From: Asaia bogorensis
Lineage (GTDB): Bacteria > Pseudomonadota > Alphaproteobacteria > Reyranellales > Reyranellaceae
NCBI GenBank assembly: GCA_945889625.1
Contig: CAMDCE010000008.1
Coordinates: 52,453 to 116,452 of the forward strand
Direction of reading: 5' to 3'
Length of the DNA: 64,000 nt
Shown here piece by piece: positions 25,898 through 34,156 of the stretch; positions within the stretch are counted from its first letter, which is position 1; every line of letters starts with the position of its first letter. A program made the position numbers and the translations under genes. The notes under the pieces are model-generated. The model ran no database searches. It was not told where the DNA came from and saw only the letters and a list, made by a program, of their open reading frames with translations.

Positions 25898-27490
25898 CTA
25901 CTTCTTCGAGACGTTCCAGAACACCGGCACCGGGGCCAGCATGTTGCCCTCGACTGAGGTGCGCAGCGCGAACGGCGAGTACCACTGGCCGAGGTGGACG
26001 TGCGTCGGATAGTCGTACCAGCGCTTCTGCACCGCCTCGACGATGGCCTTGTGCTTGGACGGATCGGTTTCCTTGGCGAACTGGTCGCGCAGCTTCTCGA
26101 TCTGCTCGTCGCACGGCCAGCCGAACATCGCCTTGTCGCACGAGGCGTTGACGAAGCCTGCCATCACCGGGTTCAGGATGTCGGCCGCCACCCATGAGGT
26201 GAGGAAGGCGTGCCAGCCGCCGGCGTTCGCCGGGTCCTTCTTGGTGCGGCGCGAGACCAGGGTCTGCCAGTCCATCGACTGCATGTCGACCTTGAAGCCC
26301 GCCTTCTCGAGCTGGGCCTTGGCGACCGGCGCGAGGTTGGTCAGCACGGCAAGATCGGTCGACTGCATGAGCACGATCGGCGTGCCGTCGTAGCCCGCCT
26401 CCTTGAGCATCGCCGCCGCCTTGGCCGAATCGGCGTTCAGCACGTTTTCCATGCCGGCAGTGGTTTCGAGCGGCGTGCCGCAGATGAACATGGCCTTGCA
26501 GGGCTTGTACCACTTGCTGTCGCCGATCACCGCCTGCAGGAACGGCTCCTGGCTCATCGCCACGGCCGCCGCGGTGCGGATCTTCGCGTTGTCGAACGGC
26601 TTCTGCAGGGAGTTGAAGCGGAAGGTGTACTGGTTGCCCGTCGGGTTGGAGATGAACAGCTTGACGTTCTTGTCCTTGGCCAGCACGGGCAGAAGGTCGT
26701 GCGGCGGCGATTCGATCATGTCGATCTCGCCGTTGAGCAAGGCGTTAACCGAGGTCTGGTGATCACCGACCACAAGCCACTCGACGCGGGCAATCTTGGC
26801 CACCTTGCCGCCCGACAGGCCGTTGGCCGGCTCGCTGCGCGGCTTGTACTTCGGATTCTTGATGTAGACCGTCTTCTCGCCGGGCTTCCACTCGTCGGCC
26901 TTGAAGATGAACGGGCCGGAGCCGACCACGTCCTCGAGTTTGATCTGGCTGTTGGGGTCGGTGGCGGCAACGCGCGCCGGCATCATGAACGGCACGTTCG
27001 ACGACGGCTTGCCGAGCGACTGCAGCACCAGGCCGTACGGCTCCTTGAGCACGAGCTGGAAGGTCTTGGCGTCGACCACCTTCAGCTCCTTGGTCGCGCC
27101 GAGCAGCTTCTGGCCCATCGAGTCCCTGGCCGCCCAGCGCTTGATCGAAGCGACGCAGTCTTCGGAGGTGACGGGCTTGCCGTCGCTCCACTCCAAGCCG
27201 TCGCGCAGGGTGAAGGTCCAGGTGAGCTTGTCGGCCGAGACGTCGTACTTGTCGACCATCTGCGGCTTGACCTCGAACTTTTCGTCCATCGCGAAAAGCG
27301 TGTCCCAAACCAGATAGCCGTGATTGCGCACGATGTAAGCGGTGGTCCAGATCGGATCGAGGATCTTCAGATCCGAATGCATGACCACTTTGAGTGTCTG
27401 TGCCTGGGCCGGTGCGGGCATCGCGCCCAACAGGCCGCCGACACTCGCGGCCGCCACCCAAGCCACCACCGACTTCCTGAAATCGAACAT
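25898..27490 (-). CDS. ABC transporter substrate-binding protein, family 5 (copy B)
   Basis: A 530-aa SBP_bac_5 receptor and the first gene of the importer operon. Signal peptide MFDFRKSVVAWVAAASVGGL, cleavage near PAQAQT. The core LKVVMHSDLKILDPIWTTAY, WTFTLRDGLEWSDGKPVTSE and DVVGSGPFIFKADEWKPGE matches copy A closely. The start could also be ATG 27499 (three more codons); AAGGGAG is better spaced from 27490. Two receptors with one set of permeases implies widened substrate range. An in-line duplication is the simplest origin. The 71-bp gap to copy A has no terminator I recognise. Confidence 0.92.
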   Translation of the reverse strand: MFDFRKSVVAWVAAASVGGLLGAMPAPAQAQTLKVVMHSDLKILDPIWTTAYIVRNHGYLVWDTLFAMDEKFEVKPQMVDKYDVSADKLTWTFTLRDGLEWSDGKPVTSEDCVASIKRWAARDSMGQKLLGATKELKVVDAKTFQLVLKEPYGLVLQSLGKPSSNVPFMMPARVAATDPNSQIKLEDVVGSGPFIFKADEWKPGEKTVYIKNPKYKPRSEPANGLSGGKVAKIARVEWLVVGDHQTSVNALLNGEIDMIESPPHDLLPVLAKDKNVKLFISNPTGNQYTFRFNSLQKPFDNAKIRTAAAVAMSQEPFLQAVIGDSKWYKPCKAMFICGTPLETTAGMENVLNADSAKAAAMLKEAGYDGTPIVLMQSTDLAVLTNLAPVAKAQLEKAGFKVDMQSMDWQTLVSRRTKKDPANAGGWHAFLTSWVAADILNPVMAGFVNASCDKAMFGWPCDEQIEKLRDQFAKETDPSKHKAIVEAVQKRWYDYPTHVHLGQWYSPFALRTSVEGNMLAPVPVFWNVSKK

Positions 27491-27604
27491 GGATCGCATC
27501 TCCCTTTGAAGCCCCCCGGCTGTCTTTGCAAAAATCGAGCCGCCCAGCGGACAGTAGCAGTCCGAGGCCCCCCTGTGACAAGCCGATTCAGGCCATGCGC
27601 AGGT

Positions 27605-27665
27605 CCTAAAGCGGTTCCGCCGGAGGCCGAATTGCCCGAGCGATTCGGCGTGCCGCGGAACCGTT
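27605..27665. repeat. Imperfect palindrome downstream of the lipoprotein gene
   Basis: The words CGGTTCCGC (27612 onward) and its complement GCGGAACCG (near 27656-27664), with an inner GCCGAAT...ATTCGGC pair, make a long imperfect inverted repeat that ends at the stop codon of the minus-strand lipoprotein gene. Position suggests transcript end or repeat element. It also lies 115 bp upstream of the ABC receptor gene. Confidence 0.5.
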
Positions 27666-28604
27666 CTAGCGCGGCCTGCTCAAGGCCTTCTCCAGCAATT
27701 CCAGCACGCCTTCGACGGCGGCCGCGGCGACGATGTCGCCAAAGCCCACCCACGATCCCCGCGCCGCGGCCAGCGGCACCGGATTGGACTGCTCGATATT
27801 GCCCACGTCCTTGCCGGACGGGTCCTTGAGGACCCAGTTGACGACGAGCTGGCCCATGCGGTCGTCGATCGGCGTCAGGGTCACTGCGGCCGACACCGTG
27901 AAAGTGTCGGAGCCGGCCTTGTCGATGACCACGATCTTGCTCGAGCCCAGCGCGCGACGCATGCCCGAGAACAGCTGGCGATTTCCGTCCGAGGGTGCAC
28001 CCGCAATGGTGCCGACCATGACTTTGACCACCGGCGGTGCAGCCTTGCCTGCGGCGGCGGTCTGGACGCCCGCCGGATCGGCGGGATCGGGGACGTTGAC
28101 GCCGGCGGCGACCTGGCCCGGCGATCGTGCCTCGAAGGTCGGCGGACGGCCCATCAGCGTGGCGACCCGAGGTGCGGCCTGCTGGGCGATGCGCGAGACC
28201 AGACGGTCGCTCGCCTCGGCATAGTCCTGGGCTTGTGCCGTCGTCTTGCTGACGGCCGGCCCCTGAATGCCGCGCCCGCCGAACAGGAACCACTCGATCT
28301 CGATCTCGATGCCGGTGCCGGTGCCGGCGTCGCGTGTGCTCATGGCGCCAGCGATCTTGAGCGGCGCCTGCGCGGGCTGCACCGCGGCGATGACGCCGTA
28401 GGCCTGCAGTTCGATGGCCAGCGCCGCGGCGACGCGCTCGGCCATCGCGGTCGGCATGTTGGCGGGCGTCGAGATGGTGACCTCGGTCTTGTCCTGCTTG
28501 GGGCGGAAGGCGACGGCGCTCGAGCCGTCGGGCTCGAACGGCCGGGGCGTGGCGGCGCACGCCGAGAGCGCCAACGCGGCCAGCAGAATCACAACATGAC
28601 GCAT
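27666..28604 (-). CDS. Conserved lipoprotein of unknown function
   Basis: A 312-aa lipoprotein. The signal MRHVVILLAALALSAC ends in the lipobox LSAC, so Cys16 should be acylated by the Lgt encoded in the same operon and anchored to a membrane. Residues 17 to about 150 and 190-312 look like a DUF-type domain without a motif I can name; a Pro/Ala-rich linker (VNVPDPADPAGVQTAAAGKA) separates them. It is last in lgt-methyltransferase-pgeF-lipoprotein, an order I know from Rhodospirillales-like genomes. Function unknown. Confidence 0.8.
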   Translation of the reverse strand: MRHVVILLAALALSACAATPRPFEPDGSSAVAFRPKQDKTEVTISTPANMPTAMAERVAAALAIELQAYGVIAAVQPAQAPLKIAGAMSTRDAGTGTGIEIEIEWFLFGGRGIQGPAVSKTTAQAQDYAEASDRLVSRIAQQAAPRVATLMGRPPTFEARSPGQVAAGVNVPDPADPAGVQTAAAGKAAPPVVKVMVGTIAGAPSDGNRQLFSGMRRALGSSKIVVIDKAGSDTFTVSAAVTLTPIDDRMGQLVVNWVLKDPSGKDVGNIEQSNPVPLAAARGSWVGFGDIVAAAAVEGVLELLEKALSRPR

Positions 28605-28657
28605 GTCGCGATCATTCCCAGCAGGCAGAGAAAAACCAGGATCACCAGATACGGCAC
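28589..28657 (-). CDS. Possible 22-aa membrane miniprotein
   Basis: Starting at GTG one base after the pgeF stop, a 22-codon frame encodes VPYLVILVFLCLLGMIATCV plus two residues, almost entirely hydrophobic like a single membrane helix. It ends by overlapping the lipoprotein start by 16 bases in another frame. It fills the only gap in an otherwise overlapping operon, which is why I list it. No Shine-Dalgarno analysis favours it strongly, and it may be chance. Confidence 0.35.
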   Translation of the reverse strand: MPYLVILVFLCLLGMIATCVML

Positions 28658-28658
28658 A

Positions 28659-29438
28659 TCAGTCCTTGCGCATGATTGCCGACAGGCCACGGCCGTAGTC
28701 GCGCATTCCCGACAGGGTGTTGCGGCGGTAGCTGAAGAAGTCGTCGATACCAGCCAGCGTATCGTGACCGGTCACGCTCGCGGTGACCCCGGCCTCGGCG
28801 ATGCGCCGCTCGAGATAGCCCGCGAGATCGAACAGGAAATGGCCGGCGCGCGGGGCGGCCCGGAAGAAGGCGGCGCTGGCTTCGTCGCGGGCAAGAAAGG
28901 GCGCGGGAAATTCCGGGCCGACTTCGTAGGAATCGCGGCCGATGCAGGGGCCGATCGCCACGCGCAGGCGCTCGCGCCGGGCGCCCAGCCGCTCCATCGC
29001 CGCGATGGTCGCCTCCGCGACGCCGCCGAGCGCGCCCTTCCAGCCGGCATGGGCGGCGCCGATCACGCCGGCCGCCCCGTCGGCCAGCAGCACCGGCGCG
29101 CAATCGGCTGCCAGAACGCCCAGCACGACGCCCGGCCGGTCGCTCACCAGGGCGTCGGCCTTGGGCGCGCCGGGCGAGGTCCAGCGCTGGTCCTCAATAG
29201 TCAGCACGTCGGTCGAATGGATCTGATGGACGGTCAGCAGATCTGTTTCGCCCAGGGCAAAGGTCGCCGCGGCCCGGCGGCGGTTCTCGCTCACATTGTT
29301 TGGATCGTCGCCCGAGCCGTAGCCGCAATTGAGCGATGAATAGAGGCCGGCGCTGACGCCGCCATGGCGGGTGAAAAACCGGTGCTGCACGCCGTCGAGG
29401 TCGGCAAGCGCCGACGTCTGAATGGGGGCCTGGATCAT
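28659..29438 (-). CDS. pgeF: Peptidoglycan editing factor PgeF (laccase-domain, YfiH family)
   Basis: A 259-aa cytoplasmic enzyme of the DUF152/multicopper-laccase-like family; in E. coli PgeF removes wrongly incorporated L-Ser from peptidoglycan precursors. Metal/active-site motifs are VHQIHSTDVL (His), VLAADCAPVLLADGAAGVIG (Cys) and AAHAGWKGALGGV (His). RRRAAATFALGE and IGPCIGRDSYEVGPEF are also family-typical. ATG overlaps the methyltransferase stop by four bases. Its position next to lgt is conserved in many Alphaproteobacteria. Confidence 0.93.
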   Translation of the reverse strand: MIQAPIQTSALADLDGVQHRFFTRHGGVSAGLYSSLNCGYGSGDDPNNVSENRRRAAATFALGETDLLTVHQIHSTDVLTIEDQRWTSPGAPKADALVSDRPGVVLGVLAADCAPVLLADGAAGVIGAAHAGWKGALGGVAEATIAAMERLGARRERLRVAIGPCIGRDSYEVGPEFPAPFLARDEASAAFFRAAPRAGHFLFDLAGYLERRIAEAGVTASVTGHDTLAGIDDFFSYRRNTLSGMRDYGRGLSAIMRKD

Positions 29439-30529
29439 GTGTCGTCCGAGAGGGCGTTCGAAAAGCCGGCCGGCGCGGCGCTTCTGTCGTCGCCCACGGC
29501 CAGTACACGAAACAAGGTGCCCATTTGATCGGGCGCGATCAAGCGCGCCAGTGCCGCGTCGATGGCGGCGCCTTGGCCCATCGCCGCACTGGCCTTCAAT
29601 GTTTCCGCACGATGGACGATTCCCAATCGCCGCAGAAAATCGCCTTGCCCCGTCGGGCCGAAGACGCGCGCCTGGGAAACAGCGGCGGCCTGGGCGAGGG
29701 CTGCGAAATCGACATGGGCGCTGAGGTCGGTCTCACCCGGCTGCTCGAGGATGGCGGCACCGAGATGGCCTCGCACCGCCTGCAGGGAAGAACCGGGCCC
29801 CGGCGCGTCGCGGCCGTAGTCGACGATCAACGCCCAGCCGCCGTCGCGGCCGAGCCGCGCGCCGATGGCCGAGGCGAGCGCGCGTGCTGCTTCGGAGATC
29901 TCGGCTTCGGCGCCGGCCGGCGCCTCGGGCAGGAAGCGTGCGAAGGGCGTGACGCCGGGCGCCAAGGCAAAGCACAGCGCCTCGCCGTCGGGCGTGAGGC
30001 CGACCATGCGCTCGCACCATCCCTGCGCCGTCTTGTGGAACTGGCGGACCGGCAGCGCATCGAAGAATTCATTGGCGATCAAAAGCGCCGGGCCCGCCGG
30101 CACATCGTCGAAGCGGTCGTGCCAGGTCGGCCGCCAGGCGGCGAGGGCCGTCTGCTGTGCGCCACGCAGCGGTTGGCTGATGTCGACGAGATGCAGGCTG
30201 ATCGCGTCGTGAAAGCCCGGCACGCCGCGCGTGGCGCGCAAGGCGTCGGCCATCAGGCTGCCGCGGCCCGGGCCGAGTTCGATCAGCCGCACGGCGGCAG
30301 GTCGTGCCATCGCCAGCCAGCGCTCAGCCAGCCACGCGCCCAAAATCTCGCCGAACATCTGGGAGATTTCCGGCGCCGTCGTGAAGTCGCCGGCAGCTCC
30401 CAGCGGCATGGCACGGCGATAATAGCCGAGGCGCGGATGGCCGAGCGCTTCGGCCATGAAGTCGGCGACCGTGATCGGGCCTGCGAGCGCGATGCGTCGC
30501 GCGATCAGCCGGCCCAGCTCGGTCGTCAC
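29435..30529 (-). CDS. MidA/NDUFAF7-like SAM-dependent methyltransferase
   Basis: A 364-aa member of the DUF185 family. Human NDUFAF7 methylates an arginine of a complex I subunit; bacterial roles are less clear. Motifs: GPITVADFMAEALGHPRLGY, YRRAMPLGAAGDFTTAPEIS, the SAM loop VRLIELGPGRGSLMADALR, LLIANEFFDALPVRQFHKTA and GWALIVDYGRDAPGPGSSLQ. Start GTG at 30529 overlaps the lgt stop (GTGA), and its own stop overlaps pgeF (ATGA). A longer frame to 31420 is the shadow of lgt. Confidence 0.9.
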   Translation of the reverse strand: MTTELGRLIARRIALAGPITVADFMAEALGHPRLGYYRRAMPLGAAGDFTTAPEISQMFGEILGAWLAERWLAMARPAAVRLIELGPGRGSLMADALRATRGVPGFHDAISLHLVDISQPLRGAQQTALAAWRPTWHDRFDDVPAGPALLIANEFFDALPVRQFHKTAQGWCERMVGLTPDGEALCFALAPGVTPFARFLPEAPAGAEAEISEAARALASAIGARLGRDGGWALIVDYGRDAPGPGSSLQAVRGHLGAAILEQPGETDLSAHVDFAALAQAAAVSQARVFGPTGQGDFLRRLGIVHRAETLKASAAMGQGAAIDAALARLIAPDQMGTLFRVLAVGDDRSAAPAGFSNALSDDT

Positions 30530-31338
30530 GGCAGTGCGGGCTGCCGATAGGCCCGGCCGATCAGCCAGCTGCCGAACAGGAGCACGGGAACCGACAGGAC
30601 CATGCCCATGGTGATCCAGCCCGAGCCCAAGACGAATCCCAGGAAGGAGTCGGGCTCGCGGAAGATCTCGCCCACGACGCGCGCCACGCCGTAGCCGAAA
30701 CAGAAGACGCCGGTCAGCAGGCCCGGTCGATGGCGGCCATCGCTCAGCCGCCACACGGCGAAGACCAGCGCGAACAGCAGCACGCCCTCGAGCGTCGCCT
30801 GATAGAGCTGGCTGGGATGGCGCGGAAAGGGGCCGCCGTTGGGAAAGATCATGGCCCATGACACGTCGGTCCTGCGGCCCCACAGCTCGCCGTTGATGAA
30901 GTTGGCGAGCCGGCCGAAGAACAGGCCGATCGGCGCCACGATCGACACCAGATCCGACAGCAAGAACGGATTGGTCTTGTTGCGGATCGCGAACGCCAGG
31001 ATCGCGACGACCACGCCCAGCAGGCCGCCGTGGAACGACATGCCGCCCTCCCACAGGGTGAGGATCGACAGCGGATGGTTGAGGAAGGCGAGCGGCTTGT
31101 AGAACAGCACGTAGCCCAGCCGGCCGCCGATGATGACGCCGAGCGCGGCCCACAGCAGGAAATCGTCGATCTTGGCCGGCGACAGGACGGCCGGCGGCTC
31201 GGTGCAGACGCGGCGCATGATGCGCCAGCCCAGCACGAGGCCGGCGATATAGGCCAGGGCATACCAGCGAATGGCCAACGGCCCGAGCTGGATCAGCACC
31301 GGATCGATGGTGGGATAGGGGATCAGGAGGGGGGTCAT
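30526..31338 (-). CDS. lgt: Prolipoprotein diacylglyceryl transferase
   Basis: Lgt transfers diacylglycerol from phosphatidylglycerol to the lipobox cysteine. The 270-aa protein has about seven membrane segments and the Lgt signatures: IRWYALAYIAGLVLGWRIMR, GGRLGYVLFY (His/Tyr region), GGMSFHGGLLGVVVAI and the near-invariant GRLANFINGELWGR, followed by RHPSQLYQATLEG. It is first in a tightly overlapped operon with a methyltransferase, pgeF and a lipoprotein that is its likely substrate. Confidence 0.96.
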   Translation of the reverse strand: MTPLLIPYPTIDPVLIQLGPLAIRWYALAYIAGLVLGWRIMRRVCTEPPAVLSPAKIDDFLLWAALGVIIGGRLGYVLFYKPLAFLNHPLSILTLWEGGMSFHGGLLGVVVAILAFAIRNKTNPFLLSDLVSIVAPIGLFFGRLANFINGELWGRRTDVSWAMIFPNGGPFPRHPSQLYQATLEGVLLFALVFAVWRLSDGRHRPGLLTGVFCFGYGVARVVGEIFREPDSFLGFVLGSGWITMGMVLSVPVLLFGSWLIGRAYRQPALP

Positions 31339-31703
31339 GCGGTGGGTTCGTTATAGCCGGGCAATCGTGACCGCTAGAGTCTTTCCGACGTGCGTCGAAT
31401 CGCATTTTTCTCCTCCCCATTCATATGGCGATGTGGCGCCGTCTGGCGGCTTGTAACCAAGCCGCATAGGCGTCGGAGGGGTCAGAGGCCCGGTCGGTGA
31501 CGCATGACCCCCGGTGCCTGTGAAGGCGCAAGGTCGGCGTAAGACGCCGACACCTCCCCAGCAGACTGGGGAGGAAAGGCTTGATTCAAAGACCGCAGAA
31601 TCGGCGCGGCGCCGGTCTGGGGGACCGGCGCCGCTGAAGGACTATCCAACTTGAGAGATTGTTATGTTCTTAGAGAGGGGGCGTCGGATGGTCCCTTTTT
31701 TGG
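31339..31703. other. Gene-free gap with three hairpins
   Basis: No gene is visible. Three dyads occur: GTCGGCGT-AAG-ACGCCGAC (31533-31551), CCTCCCCA...TGGGGAGG (31553-31574), and the strongest, GCGGCGCCGGTC with its complement (31606-31617 and 31623-31634, five-base loop). The last is about 70 bp past the YbjN stop and may end that message. The right end also contains an AT-rich strip (31650-31675). The promoter of lgt must lie near 31340-31420. Confidence 0.55.
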
Positions 31704-32213
31704 TCAGGCCTCGCCGACCGTCTCGAGGATCGAGGCGGTGAGCGCGTCGGCGGGCGTCTTGCCGGCCCACACGACGTACTGAAAAGCGGGGTAGAAGCGC
31801 TCGCTTTCGGTGATCGCCACCTCGACGAGGTCGTTCAACTGCTCGGCCCTGAGGCCGCTGGTGCCGCGCAACGGGATGGCGTGGCGGAACATCGGCAGGC
31901 CTTCCTCGGTCCACAGATCGAAGTGACCGAGCCACATCTTTTCGTTGATCAGGGCCAGCAGGCCGTGAATTTCGGGGTGGCGTTCGCTGGGAATGCGGAC
32001 GTCGTAGGCGCAGGTGAAATGCAGCGCCTCGACGTCGTCTCGCCAGCTGAAGAACATGCGGTAGTCGCACCAGCGGCCGGCGACCTCGACGGCGATTTCA
32101 CGGTCTGAAGTTCGATCGAAGGGCCAGTCGTTGGCGGAAACGACCTTCTCGATCATCTCGAGCGGGTTCAGATCGGCTTTCGTTCTGGACCGCTCGTGTC
32201 GCGATAACGCCAT
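31704..32213 (-). CDS. YbjN-domain protein
   Basis: A 169-aa protein of the YbjN family (type III secretion chaperone-like fold). After a basic N-terminus (MALSRHERSRTKADLNPLEM) it shows EKVVSANDWPFDRTSDREIA, VAGRWCDYRMFFSWRDDVEA, HFTCAYDVRIPSERHPEIHG and LLALINEKMWLGHFDLWTEE, all characteristic of alphaproteobacterial YbjN proteins. Biochemical role is unknown; E. coli YbjN affects motility and stress. ATG at 32213 is chosen over longer frames with unrelated residues. In related genomes this gene usually sits next to proC, which here is 13 kb away. Confidence 0.85.
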   Translation of the reverse strand: MALSRHERSRTKADLNPLEMIEKVVSANDWPFDRTSDREIAVEVAGRWCDYRMFFSWRDDVEALHFTCAYDVRIPSERHPEIHGLLALINEKMWLGHFDLWTEEGLPMFRHAIPLRGTSGLRAEQLNDLVEVAITESERFYPAFQYVVWAGKTPADALTASILETVGEA

Positions 32214-32519
32214 CGACCCACTCCCCAACCATTTCCGCCCTGCGGCTCCTAATGAGCCATTCTTAAGACGGGTGGCCGACATATCGTGGTGGGCACCCAA
32301 CAACCCACAAGCTGTAGCCTGCCATAAGGGTGACTCCCCATGCAATAACAAATCGGGCTTGAATTGTGAAAAGAGTCAGCGATTCCATCAATTTAATCCC
32401 CAGCGCTCAGATTCGAGTCGCAGAATTCCGCAGAACGAATCGGACGTTTTTGCCCGTCGAATGGGCATTTTGAACCCCGATCCTCGTCCCGTCGGCCTTT
32501 CCGGCAGATTCTCGACCCT
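32214..32519. other. Gap upstream of the cyanate operon
   Basis: About 300 bases without a gene, between divergent ybjN and the transporter operon. It is less GC-rich than the surroundings (for example around 32340-32420), as expected of a regulatory region. It ends with a sigma-54-type promoter. I do not see a clear NtrC (TGCACC-N5-GGTGCA) pair. Confidence 0.5.
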
Positions 32520-32535
32520 TGGCATGCAGCTTGCC
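32520..32535 (+). promoter_or_regulatory. Sigma-54 (-24/-12) promoter of the cyanate operon
   Basis: TGGCATGCAGCTTGCC matches the RpoN consensus TGGCAYR-N4-TTGCW at all but the last position, and the GG and GC pairs are exactly 10 bases apart. Transcription would start at about 32546, some 28 bases before the ATG at 32574, leaving room for GGGGAGG as ribosome site. This predicts nitrogen-limitation control through an NtrC-type activator. Confidence 0.75.
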
Positions 32536-32573
32536 TTCAAAGGGTCCAAGCGCGGCAAGCGCGGGGAGGTAGC

Positions 32574-33944
32574 ATGTCGATATTCCGGGATCCGTTCGAC
32601 CCCAAGAGCCTATTGAACCGCCGTTGCGGCTGCGGTGGCAATCATACCCAGGCTGACCACGCTCGGCTGACCGCCGAGGCCGTCCCGTCCGGAGAGGAAG
32701 CGCAGTGGAACCGGGTGGTCGATGCCGCTGTCCTGCAGGCGGTCTTTCCGGTCGACGCGCAGCGCCGGCTGTTCCTCAAGACCGTCGGCACGGCGACGGC
32801 GATGGCGGCCATCTCCTCGGTGCTGCCGCTGGGGGTGGCGCGCGAGGCCTTCGCCCAGGGCGGTGCGCCGGAAAAGAAGGACCTCAAGGTCGGCTTCATC
32901 CCGATCACCTGCGCCACGCCCATCATCATGGCCCATCCGATGGGCTTCTATTCCAAGCACGGGCTCAACGTCGAAGTGGTCAAGATGGCCGGCTGGGCGG
33001 TGATCCGCGACAAGTCGCTGGCCAAGGAATACGACGCCGCCCACATGCTCTCGCCGATGCCGCTCGCGATTTCGCTCGGCGTCGGTTCGAACCCGGTGCC
33101 GTGGACCATGCCGGCGATCGAGAATATCAACGGCCAGGCGATCACGCTCGCGATCAAACACAAGGACAAGCGCAATCCCAAGGACTGGAAGGGCTTCAAG
33201 TTCGCCGTTCCGTTCGACTACTCGATGCACAACTACCTGCTGCGCTACTACGTGGCCGAGCACGGGCTCGATCCCGACCAGGACATCTCGATCCGCTCGG
33301 TGCCGCCGCCGGAGATGGTGGCCAATCTGCGCGCCGACAACATCGACGGCTTCCTCGGCCCCGATCCGTTCAACCAGCGGGCCGTGTTCGACGGCGTGGG
33401 TTTCATCCATCTCCTGACCAAGGAGCTGTGGGACGGTCACCCCTGCTGCGCCTTCACAGTCAGCAAGGAATTCGCCGCCCAGAACCCCAACGCCTACCGG
33501 GCGCTCCTGAAGTCGATCATCGAGGCCACCGCCTACGCGTCCAAGCAGGAGAACCGCAAGGAGATCGCCAAGGCGATCGCGCCGACCAACTACCTGAACC
33601 AGCCCGAGACTGTGCTGGAGCAGGTCCTGACCGGCACCTATGCCGACGGTCTGGGCAACGTGAAGAAGGATCCCAACCGCATCGACTTCGATCCGTTCCC
33701 CTGGAACCAGTTCGCGGTCTGGATCCTGACCCAGATGAAGCGCTGGGGTCAGCTCAAGGCCGATATCGACTACGCCAAGGTCGCGTCCGAGGTGTTCCTC
33801 GCCACCGACACCGCCAACATGATGAAGGAGATGGGCCTGGCGCCGCCCGATCCGTCGAAGAAGACCATCGTGGTCATGGGCAAGCCGTTCGACCCGACCA
33901 AGCCCGCCGCCTACATCGACAGCTTTGCGATAAAGCGGACGTAA
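32574..33944 (+). CDS. Cyanate/nitrate-type ABC transporter substrate-binding protein
   Basis: A 456-aa receptor of the NrtA/CynA/CmpA family that brings cyanate, nitrate or a similar anion to the permease. An N-terminal extension has a Cys-rich motif RCGCGGNHTQADH (about 17-29), then a twin-arginine signal RRLFLKTVGTATAMAAISSV with cleavage near AFAQG. The mature part shows VGFIPITCATPIIMAHPMGF, KHGLNVEVVKMAGWAVIRDK, FAVPFDYSMHNYLLRYYVAE and DGFLGPDPFNQRAVFDG, typical of this family. Cyanase in the same operon makes cyanate the likely ligand. The Cys-rich leader lies before the signal and is odd but seen in homologues. Confidence 0.88.
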   Translation: MSIFRDPFDPKSLLNRRCGCGGNHTQADHARLTAEAVPSGEEAQWNRVVDAAVLQAVFPVDAQRRLFLKTVGTATAMAAISSVLPLGVAREAFAQGGAPEKKDLKVGFIPITCATPIIMAHPMGFYSKHGLNVEVVKMAGWAVIRDKSLAKEYDAAHMLSPMPLAISLGVGSNPVPWTMPAIENINGQAITLAIKHKDKRNPKDWKGFKFAVPFDYSMHNYLLRYYVAEHGLDPDQDISIRSVPPPEMVANLRADNIDGFLGPDPFNQRAVFDGVGFIHLLTKELWDGHPCCAFTVSKEFAAQNPNAYRALLKSIIEATAYASKQENRKEIAKAIAPTNYLNQPETVLEQVLTGTYADGLGNVKKDPNRIDFDPFPWNQFAVWILTQMKRWGQLKADIDYAKVASEVFLATDTANMMKEMGLAPPDPSKKTIVVMGKPFDPTKPAAYIDSFAIKRT

Positions 33945-33975
33945 GTCGTGGCTTTGTCGGACGGGCCAAGAAATA

Positions 33976-34107
33976 TCCTCGTCCTGAGGAGGCTGCGCAG
34001 CAGCCGTCTCGAAGGATGGGCAACAGACACCGTGCCTGTTGCCCATCCTTCGAGACGCTCGCTTGGGGCGCGTCAGACGCGCCCTAGCTCGCTCCTCAGG
34101 ATGAGGA
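33976..34107. repeat. Nested inverted repeat between cynA-like and permease genes
   Basis: An outer pair (33976-33991 with 34092-34107, one mismatch) encloses a perfect 21-base pair (34006-34026 with 34036-34056, 9-base loop) and a small hairpin GGGCGCGTC-AGACGCGCCC near 34067-34084. The words CCTGAGGAG and GAAGGATGGG are those of the common alphaproteobacterial repeat family. In a polycistronic mRNA it could stabilise the upstream receptor message. Confidence 0.8.
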
Positions 34108-34156
34108 CATTGTTTTTGGCCCAGCCTTCGAAGGCACACCCCCCGAGGCGGTGCCC

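Noticed and set aside
23448..26012. 854-aa plus-strand frame
   Set aside because: Antisense to the permease and receptor genes, with Asp/His/Arg bias typical of a shadow frame.
31642..32070. 142-aa minus-strand frame overlapping ybjN
   Set aside because: Frame-shifted reading of the YbjN gene; YbjN family residues are in the other frame.
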